DNA from: Actinomadura craniellae
Lineage (GTDB): Bacteria; Actinomycetota; Actinomycetes; Streptosporangiales; Streptosporangiaceae
Length of the DNA: 64,000 nucleotides
Direction of reading: 5' to 3'
Assembly (NCBI RefSeq): GCF_003289645.1
Contig: NZ_QLYX01000022.1
Span: forward strand, 1 to 64,000
This document shows positions 58,915-64,000 of this stretch, piece by piece; position 1 is the stretch's first letter, and every line of letters begins with the position of its first letter. The notes beneath the pieces are model-generated. The model saw only the letters and a list, made by a program, of their open reading frames with translations. It did no database searches and had not been told where the DNA came from. The translations under genes and the position numbers were made by a program.

Positions 58915-59454
58915 TCAGCGGCTCGGCGACTCGTGCCGGTCGATGTGATCGCGGAACCAGTCGAGCGCGAAGCGGTGTGCGGCGATGCCGTATTCGAGCG
59001 CCGCGCGCTGGTGGGTGGCGAGGTCGCGGTGTTCCTCGGGGACGTCCAGGGTGTCGAGGTGCCTGTCGAGGGCCGAGAGGCCGGCGAGGTCGGTCTCGAT
59101 GCGAGCCGTGATACGGCGGAGCACCGATGCGCGTTCGGCCGGCTCCAGCAGGCCGAGGAAGTAGAGCCTGGAGAGCGCCGCGGTCTCCAGATCGGGCCCG
59201 ACCGGTTCCCCTGTCATCCACGCGTGGAACTCGTGCCGACCGGCGTCGGTCAGGCGGTACACCTTCCGCCCCCGACCTCCGGCTTCGACGCTGGCGACCT
59301 CGATGAGGCCCCGCGCGAGCAGGGTGTCCAGCGCGCGTTTGATGCTGCCGGAGCTGGCGCTGTAGAAGAGCGCGACGCCGGCCTCGAATCCTTTGATGAG
59401 GTCGTAGAGGCTCTGCGGGGCGATCAGGAGCAGACCGAGGATCACATGGGCCAT
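58915..59454 (-). CDS. PadR-family transcriptional regulator
   Basis: A 179-aa regulator, ATG 59454; there is no ribosome site, so it may be leaderless. The PadR winged helix is clear: AHVILGLLLIAPQSLYDLIK, FYSASSGSIKRALDTLLARG, and GRGRKVYRLTDAGRHEFHAW. A C-terminal helical dimerisation domain follows (LYFLGLLEPAERASVLRRIT). It diverges from the serine hydrolase gene, and an AT-rich dyad lies inside that gene's promoter, so repression of the hydrolase and of itself is likely. Confidence 0.9.
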   Translation of the reverse strand: MAHVILGLLLIAPQSLYDLIKGFEAGVALFYSASSGSIKRALDTLLARGLIEVASVEAGGRGRKVYRLTDAGRHEFHAWMTGEPVGPDLETAALSRLYFLGLLEPAERASVLRRITARIETDLAGLSALDRHLDTLDVPEEHRDLATHQRAALEYGIAAHRFALDWFRDHIDRHESPSR

Positions 59455-59472
59455 TGGGCGAGTTTAGCCCCT

Positions 59473-59501
59473 TTGACTCTCATAGATATGTCTATTAGAT
59501 A
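59473..59501 (+). promoter_or_regulatory. Serine hydrolase promoter with embedded PadR-type operator
   Basis: TTGACT (59473-59478) and TAGATA (59496-59501) are separated by 17 bp. The spacer contains the perfect repeat ATAGA-TATG-TCTAT (59482-59495). The stretch 59480-59510 is strikingly AT-rich. A repressor bound here would block RNA polymerase directly. Confidence 0.55.
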
Positions 59502-59589
59502 TATCCTCATCCCTGAGACCCTCGCCGTCCGCCGACACCAGCGCACCCCGTGACGCCTCACGGCCGGAACGGAGACAAGGAACATCCAC

Positions 59590-60723
59590 GTGCCATCGCC
59601 GCTCGTCACGACCCCCGCTCCTGACAATCACGTTCCCGACGACGTCGACGCGCGGCTGACCGGCCTCCTGGAGAACCTGGTCGCACGACGCGGCGTACAC
59701 CACGCCAACCTCGCCGTCACGAGCGGCGACGGGAAACGGCGCTGGTCCGCCGCCTCGGGTCCCGCCGATCACCTGCCGCGTCCCGATACCCCGTTCTTCA
59801 TCGCGAGCGTCACCAAACGTTTCATCATCACGCTGGTGCTGCAGGCACACGAGCGCGGCGAACTCGATCTGGCCGCGCCGATCGACAGCTATCTGCCGAC
59901 GGAGGTGACCACTGGGCTCCATGTCCTCAAGGGGATCGACCGCACCTCCGCGATCACGGTGCGCCACCTCGCGAGTCACACCTCCGGGTTGCCCGACCAC
60001 TTCGAGAAACGTCGTGGAGGCCCCAGCCTGTACGAGCGCCTCGCCGCCGGTCAGGATCTGGCCTGGACCTTCGAGGACACGCTGCGGACCACGCGCGAGC
60101 AGCAGCGCCCGCACTTCGAGCCGCAGGATCTGACCGCCGCCCGGCAGAAGGCCCGCTACTCCGACACCGGCTTCCAACTGCTCATCCGCATCGTGGAGAC
60201 GGTGACCGACCAGTCGTTCGCCGATCTGCTGACCGAGCGGATCCTCGGCCCGCTCGGCCTGACGCGCACCTGGCTCCCAGGACACCGCCCGCCGGATCCG
60301 GCGACCGCGGCGCCCTCGCCGCTCTACGCGAAACAGCGCCGGGTGGAGCTGCCGTCGATGATCGAGTCCAGCAACGACCTGTACAGCACCACCGGCGATC
60401 TCCTCACCTTTCAGCGCGCGCTGCTCGACGGCGAACTCTTCGGCGACCCCCGCTCACTGGAGTCGCTCACCAAGCGGCGCAACCGGCTGCGCAATATCCC
60501 CGTCCTCCGGTACGGACTGGGCACCATGTTCTTCAAGATCGGTCGGCTCATGGCACCGGGGCGCCGCCCTGTCACGCTCGTCGGCCACTCGGGAGTCACC
60601 GGGACCTGGCTCTTCCACTGTCCGGAACTCGACCTGCACCTGGCCGGCACCGTCGACCAGACCAAGGGGCAGGCCATCCCCTTCCGGTTCATGGCACGGT
60701 GCCTGAGCGCCTGGCGTTCATGA
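59590..60723 (+). CDS. Serine hydrolase of the beta-lactamase (class C-like) family
   Basis: A 377-aa protein from GTG 59590 (AAGGAA before it). It has the penicillin-binding/esterase motifs: SxxK as SVTK in FFIASVTKRFIITLVLQAHE, YxN-like YSDTGFQLLIRIVE, and HxG-type VGHSGVTGTWLF. No signal peptide is visible, so it is probably cytoplasmic, as for esterase-type members (EstB-like) rather than secreted beta-lactamases. It is divergent from a PadR repressor. The substrate (ester, amide, lactam) is unknown; antibiotic resistance is not claimed. Confidence 0.85.
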   Translation: MPSPLVTTPAPDNHVPDDVDARLTGLLENLVARRGVHHANLAVTSGDGKRRWSAASGPADHLPRPDTPFFIASVTKRFIITLVLQAHERGELDLAAPIDSYLPTEVTTGLHVLKGIDRTSAITVRHLASHTSGLPDHFEKRRGGPSLYERLAAGQDLAWTFEDTLRTTREQQRPHFEPQDLTAARQKARYSDTGFQLLIRIVETVTDQSFADLLTERILGPLGLTRTWLPGHRPPDPATAAPSPLYAKQRRVELPSMIESSNDLYSTTGDLLTFQRALLDGELFGDPRSLESLTKRRNRLRNIPVLRYGLGTMFFKIGRLMAPGRRPVTLVGHSGVTGTWLFHCPELDLHLAGTVDQTKGQAIPFRFMARCLSAWRS

Positions 60724-60875
60724 GAGCGGAAAGGCTCTCCGTCCACCCGGGTGGTGCGGGGTGGGGGCATCGCGCTGTATAAGACTCGTAGGCACCGGAT
60801 GAACATGTGCGGCTACGCGGCGACTCGATGGCCGCTCGGGTCTCAAAACAGCGGGTCACGCCTGGGAAGAGGAAG

Positions 60876-60897
60876 GTACGTCACGTACTTGACGTAC
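60876..60897 (+). promoter_or_regulatory. Perfect inverted repeat before the antitoxin-like gene
   Basis: GTACGTCA (60876-60883) and TGACGTAC (60890-60897) are exact 8-bp arms with a 6-bp spacer (CGTACT), ending 3 bases before ATG 60901. This layout resembles autoregulated antitoxin operators. Confidence 0.5.
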
Positions 60898-60900
60898 TCC

Positions 60901-61095
60901 ATGTCTCGAAACGGGTGGTCCGTCTTCATCCCAAGGCTGCCCGTGGCGGCCGGCGGGGCCACCTTCGACGAGGCCGTCGCCGACCTGGTCCACCTGCTCA
61001 TCACCCGGGTCCGGCTCACCGAGCGGCAGGTCTCCGAGATGAGCAGGCACGAAGCCGTGGCCCGGCTCCAGCGCTTCTGGCTGGACGGTTCCTGA
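60901..61095 (+). CDS. Antitoxin-like fragment (HicB/Phd C-terminal type), possibly a relic
   Basis: A 64-aa frame starting MSRNGWSVFIPRLPVAAG, followed by GATFDEAVADLVHLLITRVR. The pattern of a beta hairpin WSVFIPxLPVAA, then GxTFDEAVADL and a helix, is that of HicB-like folds and of the C-terminal half of many actinobacterial antitoxins. A complete DNA-binding part is missing. The frame is open upstream to 60751, but the upstream residues look unselected. No toxin gene is adjacent. It may be a solitary small antitoxin or the remnant of one. The perfect inverted repeat immediately upstream favours a once functional gene. The assignment is tentative. Confidence 0.4.
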   Translation: MSRNGWSVFIPRLPVAAGGATFDEAVADLVHLLITRVRLTERQVSEMSRHEAVARLQRFWLDGS

Positions 61096-61111
61096 CCGCC
61101 GTTCCGCCGGC

Positions 61112-62350
61112 TCAGCGGGTGAGGAGCCGGCGGGCGCGGGGGCCGGGGAGGACGGCGTTGCCGTAGGTGACGGTGAAGAACCGGTCGAGGCCGGGGACGA
61201 TCACGCTGAGGGTGGTGACGCCGTTGGTGGCGGTGTGCAGGGTCCGGGCGTAGGGGGTGTGGCCGTGCCGGGTGAGCCGGGCGGTGAGGTGTTCGGCGTG
61301 CTGCCGGGGGGTGGTGGGGGCGGTCGTGGGGGTGAAGTCGGTGGTGCCGGTGTCGGGCAGGTGGGGGGTGAAGTCGGCGCCGGCCGCGGCGAGCAGGCGG
61401 GGGTAGCGGCGCAGGTGTGACAGGTCGCGGGGGGTCGCGCGGAGGTGGTCGCTGAGGACGGCGCTCTGCAGGAGTTCGCTCAGGGCGCGGTGCGCGGCGT
61501 GGGCCGAGGACAGGGAGGCGCCCGTTCCGTGCAGGGGCCGGCCCTGGTGGTCGGGGGTGTGGGCGCAGTAGGCGGGGACTTCCAGGTCGGTGGTCATGTC
61601 GATGAGGTGGACGGGGGCGGCGAGGCGCCGCTCGGCGTAGCGGTGCAGGTCGGCCAGGTCCGGGGGGAGGGTGGCGGGGTCGATGACCCGGAGGGGCGGC
61701 GGGGCCGCGGTCAGGAAGGTGGCGGCAACCAGGAGCGACAGTGCGTCGCGTTCGATCGCCTCGGCCAGGGCGTGGACCAGGGCTTCGGCGCGGGTGGCGC
61801 CGATGGCGGTGCCGCTGTTGGTGCTGTATCGGGTGGCCGAGGTGTAGTCGCAGGTGTCCCCGGCCTGGCGGCGCAGTGCGGTCCGCCCGGGGTAGTCGGG
61901 GCACTGCAGGAAAACCGGCACGTCCAGTGGTGGGGAGCCGGTCAGGGAGAGGTGGGTCCGGCAGGCCAGGCGGGTGCCGGGTGTTTGACGCAGTCCGGTC
62001 AGGGCGTCGGCCAGCGGCCCGTCCCGCAGGTCGTCGGGGCTCCGTAGTACCAGGTGGTCGGCGGCAAGGCGCGTCGCGCTGCTGTGGCAGTGTTCCAGCG
62101 CCTCGAACAGCGCGCCGACCTGGGCGGCGTCGGAGGGGCCCTTGCCGTTGCCCATCGCGTTGTGGGGGGCGGAGCCGTCGGGACGGTAGAGCCGGCAGCG
62201 CCAGGCGTCACGCAGATCCCACAGGCGCGCCGAGAGGCCGGCTTCGGCCACGGCCTGCCGTCCCAGGCGCCGGGCCTCGGCCAGGGAGAACTGGCGTTCG
62301 CCGGCCTGGACCACGGCCGTGCCGCGCGGGGTGGTGCTCGACGGGTTCAT
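61112..62350 (-). CDS. YcaO-domain peptide cyclodehydratase/amidine-forming enzyme
   Basis: A 412-aa YcaO protein from ATG 62350 (GAGG 8 bases before). YcaO enzymes use ATP to activate peptide amides, making azolines, macroamidines or thioamides in RiPP natural products. The ATP-site motifs are intact: NAMGNGKGPSDAAQVGALF with EALEHCHS (SxxExxER-like) and STNSGTAIGATRAEALVHAL with AEAIERDALSLL. The C-terminus (TYGNAVLPGPRARRLLTR) lacks the PxPxP end seen in azoline-forming YcaOs with E1-like partners, and no partner (TfuA, ThiF-like or ocin protein) is encoded nearby. This is a stand-alone YcaO. A 38-codon peptide gene with an excellent ribosome site lies 110 bp upstream on the same strand. 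Confidence 0.87.
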   Translation of the reverse strand: MNPSSTTPRGTAVVQAGERQFSLAEARRLGRQAVAEAGLSARLWDLRDAWRCRLYRPDGSAPHNAMGNGKGPSDAAQVGALFEALEHCHSSATRLAADHLVLRSPDDLRDGPLADALTGLRQTPGTRLACRTHLSLTGSPPLDVPVFLQCPDYPGRTALRRQAGDTCDYTSATRYSTNSGTAIGATRAEALVHALAEAIERDALSLLVAATFLTAAPPPLRVIDPATLPPDLADLHRYAERRLAAPVHLIDMTTDLEVPAYCAHTPDHQGRPLHGTGASLSSAHAAHRALSELLQSAVLSDHLRATPRDLSHLRRYPRLLAAAGADFTPHLPDTGTTDFTPTTAPTTPRQHAEHLTARLTRHGHTPYARTLHTATNGVTTLSVIVPGLDRFFTVTYGNAVLPGPRARRLLTR

Positions 62351-62400
62351 CGGTGTGCCTCGACCCCCGGACGGGAACGCGGGCAGGAGCCCTGTCGCGG

Positions 62401-62435
62401 GATCGAGTGGGCGCTTGAAGGCCACCCACTCGATC
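62401..62435 (-). terminator. Hairpin between peptide gene and YcaO gene (candidate attenuator)
   Basis: GATCGAGTGGG (62401-62411) and CCCACTCGATC (62425-62435) are perfect 11-bp arms with a 13-nt loop, 25 bases after the peptide stop and 50 bp before the YcaO start on the minus strand. Such hairpins in RiPP operons let the precursor be transcribed in excess over the enzyme. There is no T-run, so read-through to the YcaO gene is expected. Confidence 0.6.
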
Positions 62436-62459
62436 GTTACCAGCGATGGACCGGGCAGG

Positions 62460-62576
62460 TCAGTCTTCCTGCGTGGTCTCTTCCACGGCCTGCAGCTCGG
62501 CGAGCTGCTGCTCTTCGGTCTCCGTCAGGGGCGCCTTGCTCTCGGCGCAGAAAGCAGGTTCGTACGCAGCACCCAT
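62460..62576 (-). CDS. 38-aa candidate RiPP precursor peptide
   Basis: ATG 62576 to TGA 62460-62462. The start has a very good ribosome site, GAGGAGAGG, 5 bases upstream; an in-frame ATG at 62606 has none. The peptide begins MGAAYEPAFC-AESKAP and ends with the acidic, helix-prone LTETEEQQLAELQAVEE then TTQED. The only cysteine is residue 10. Most YcaO substrates have an acidic helical leader before a C-terminal core; here the acidic helix is C-terminal, so the core should be N-terminal (G2 to C10), as in bottromycin, whose precursor also starts MG with a cysteine closing a short core and has a follower. It stands just upstream of the YcaO gene, separated by a hairpin. It is too short for ordinary gene finding. 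That it is translated and modified is inference. Confidence 0.65.
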   Translation of the reverse strand: MGAAYEPAFCAESKAPLTETEEQQLAELQAVEETTQED

Positions 62577-62706
62577 AGCTACCTCTCCTCTACTTTCGGT
62601 GAGCATCGCCAGAATCAGACATACCCCCAGCACCAGGACTCACACGATCACCCACCCCAAAACGATCTAGAAGGGACGGGAAAGTCCGGACCGGCCCCGG
62701 GCAGGG

Positions 62707-63237
62707 TCAGGAGCTGAAGGTGTTGATGTTGGAGATCTTCCAGCGGCCGCCCTGGTGGACGGCGTCCACGGCGAGCATGGCGGCGGCATAGGAGGTCTTG
62801 CCGTCGGAGACGCGGGTGTTGCGCTGGTCAGCGAAGACCAGCAGGCGGGCGCGGTCGTCCTCCAGGGTCTTGACGGCGCTGTCGGTGACCGTGGTGGTGA
62901 GCACCAGGCGTTGCTGCGGCGCCTGCTTGCGGACCTCGTCGAACAGGGAGTCGTACTGCCGCACCGCGCGGCCGGTGAGCAGGGTGCGGGCGGCGCGGTC
63001 GGTCTTGCCCATGTCGGTGTAGTTATAGGAGAAAATCGTGTTCACCGCGTCGGAGATCTCGCCCTTGACCTCGCTGGTGCGGGCGTTGTCGGTGAGGGCC
63101 GCGTTGCGCGCGGACACGTCGTCGCGCAGGTCGCGGGCCTGCTGGTGGGACCACCCGCCGGCCCCGGCCAGCAGCACCGCGGCCACGCCCAGCACCGCGG
63201 GCCGCCGCACCCAGGCGCCCACGCTCGAAACCTTCAT
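62707..63237 (-). CDS. Mce-associated membrane protein
   Basis: A 176-aa protein from ATG 63237 (GAGAGGACG upstream). It has one N-terminal membrane segment (RPAVLGVAAVLLAGAGGWSH), then an outer domain of the Mce-associated/SnoaL-like type: SAVNTIFSYNYTDM-like block (SDAVNTIFSYNYTDMGKTDR), RLVLTTTVTDSAVKTLEDDR and VDAVHQGGRWKISNINTF. These proteins accompany mce lipid/steroid importer operons and are thought to stabilise the complex. It is 35 bp downstream of a second protein of the same type; the mce genes themselves should lie just beyond the right edge. Confidence 0.82.
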   Translation of the reverse strand: MKVSSVGAWVRRPAVLGVAAVLLAGAGGWSHQQARDLRDDVSARNAALTDNARTSEVKGEISDAVNTIFSYNYTDMGKTDRAARTLLTGRAVRQYDSLFDEVRKQAPQQRLVLTTTVTDSAVKTLEDDRARLLVFADQRNTRVSDGKTSYAAAMLAVDAVHQGGRWKISNINTFSS

Positions 63238-63272
63238 GATCGGACGTCCTCTCGCGCGTTCTGCGGGCCGGG

Positions 63273-64000
63273 TCAGGAGCCGGCGGAACCGGCCGGGGCC
63301 TGGCCCAGGGCGTTGAGCTTCCAGCCCGAGGCGGTCCGGGTGAGCTCGCCCATCAGCCGGGTCTGCTTGGTGGCCGGGGCCTCGCCCGGCAGGGTGACGG
63401 TGATCTGGACGGCCATGATGACGCTCGCCTTGCCCGCGTGGTCGTCCAGTTCGGTGACGGCCCCCTCCAGGATCCTGGCGGTGGTGATCGTCTTGGCCTT
63501 CGTGACGTCTTCCTCGAACTTCTCCCGGCCCTGCACGATCTGCTCGTACAGCTCGCTGGTGGAGGAGTCCTGCCAGAGCCGCAGGCCCCGGTCGAGGTCG
63601 CGGTAGTCCAGCGTGTTGAGGTTCTGGACCGCCTGCCCGCCGCTGCGCAGCACCTCGTCGCGCAGCTGGGAGTAGCGCAGCGAGTCGTCGTGCGCGGCCG
63701 AGTACCACGACCATCCGGCCCAGGCCGCCCAGAGCGCCGCGACGATCACGAGGACGGTCGCCGTGACGAGCAACGGATCGGACGTCCGAGACATTTCGCC
63801 GGATGCCTTCGCCCGTTGCCGCGGCGCGGGTTCCTCGTCGGCCTCGGCGCCGTCCTCGAGCGCGGCCTTCGCAGCCCGGGCCTTCCCCGTCTTCGCGGTC
63901 GCGGCCTTCTTCGCGCCCGCCTTCCCGGTCCCGGCGCTCGCAGTCTTGGTCTTCGCCACCACCGGCTCGGTCTCCTCGACCGTGGTGTCGGCTACCTTGT
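63273..64000 (-). CDS. Mce-associated membrane protein (N-terminus cut by window edge)
   Basis: At least 242 residues are visible and the frame stays open to the window end, so the true start is probably outside; a GTG at 63962 is the first internal candidate. The N-terminal part is a disordered Lys/Ala/Thr-rich tract (KTKTASAGTGKAGAKKAATA). One membrane helix follows (LLVTATVLVIVAALWAAWAG) and then the extracytoplasmic Mce-associated domain (LNTLDYRDLDRGLRLWQDSS, YEQIVQGREKFEEDVTKAKT, TLPGEAPATKQTRLMGELTR). Same operon and family as the next gene downstream. Such basic tails are common on the first Mas protein after mceF. Confidence 0.82.
   Translation of the reverse strand, partial: KVADTTVEETEPVVAKTKTASAGTGKAGAKKAATAKTGKARAAKAALEDGAEADEEPAPRQRAKASGEMSRTSDPLLVTATVLVIVAALWAAWAGWSWYSAAHDDSLRYSQLRDEVLRSGGQAVQNLNTLDYRDLDRGLRLWQDSSTSELYEQIVQGREKFEEDVTKAKTITTARILEGAVTELDDHAGKASVIMAVQITVTLPGEAPATKQTRLMGELTRTASGWKLNALGQAPAGSAGS

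Noticed and set aside
59590-60723. Secreted beta-lactamase (antibiotic resistance)
   Set aside because: No signal peptide, and the motifs fit the wider esterase/DD-peptidase-like family; resistance cannot be inferred.
1-64000. CRISPR arrays, tRNA/rRNA genes, transposases, prophage or large PKS/NRPS genes
   Set aside because: Looked for by eye on both strands and not seen; the repeats present are short palindromes or local duplications rather than spaced arrays.

Overview
The window is very GC-rich DNA with the gene content of a soil actinomycete (Actinomycetota). The evidence is strong GGAGG-type ribosome sites, frequent GTG starts, an XRE/DUF397/HATPase trio, two AfsR-type SARP regulators, an ECF42/DGPF pair, IcmF, and Mce-associated proteins at the right edge. 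A Streptosporangiales/Thermomonosporaceae-like host is plausible but unproven. I saw no rRNA, tRNA, CRISPR, transposase or prophage genes.

Layout. 1-365: tail of cytochrome oxidase subunit I. 683-1873: secreted beta-helix protein. 2217-5863: cassette of Fe/2OG oxygenase, methyltransferase and carnitine-type acyltransferase, closed by a long nested inverted repeat. 6083-9587: DUF6745-like pair, then a DGPF protein with its ECF42 sigma factor. 9691-9811: two palindromic repeat units. 9873-11959: HATPase, XRE regulator, DUF397. 12080-17439 (minus): P450, cyclooxygenase-like haem peroxidase, lipase-like hydrolase fused to an acetoacetate-decarboxylase-like domain, and a small helical protein; a membrane fatty-acid desaturase diverges at 17693. 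18736-25829: SPFH protein, subtilase, PucR regulator, NCS2 purine permease, FMN reductase. 25954-33180: two AfsR-like regulators and a LuxR-type regulator. 33403-42924: Rieske oxygenase, then a stress island (ClpC-like, general stress protein, cNMP-domain FAD oxidoreductase, Hsp20) and a LAL regulator. 42944-49072: quinone oxidoreductase/VOC divergon over a MerR-type operator, then BtuF-like protein, IcmF and MarR. 49154-54619: orphan solute-binding lipoprotein and a cyclase-like/nSTAND/WD40 protein. 54898-60723: aldehyde dehydrogenase with a decayed copy of its tail downstream, GNAT, WYL regulator/RidA divergon, PadR/serine hydrolase divergon. 60901-62576: an antitoxin-like fragment and a YcaO enzyme preceded by an unlisted 38-codon peptide gene. 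62707-64000: two Mce-associated membrane proteins.

The three loci that look most like undescribed chemistry are: (1) the 38-aa peptide plus YcaO (62460-62350 and onward), a candidate RiPP system with a bottromycin-like N-terminal core and C-terminal acidic follower; (2) the P450/COX-like/lipase operon facing a desaturase, a candidate bacterial oxylipin pathway; (3) the hydroxylase/methyltransferase/carnitine-acyltransferase cassette, a candidate route to an O-acylated hydroxy-betaine. All functional statements are from reading motifs and family knowledge; no searches were run.
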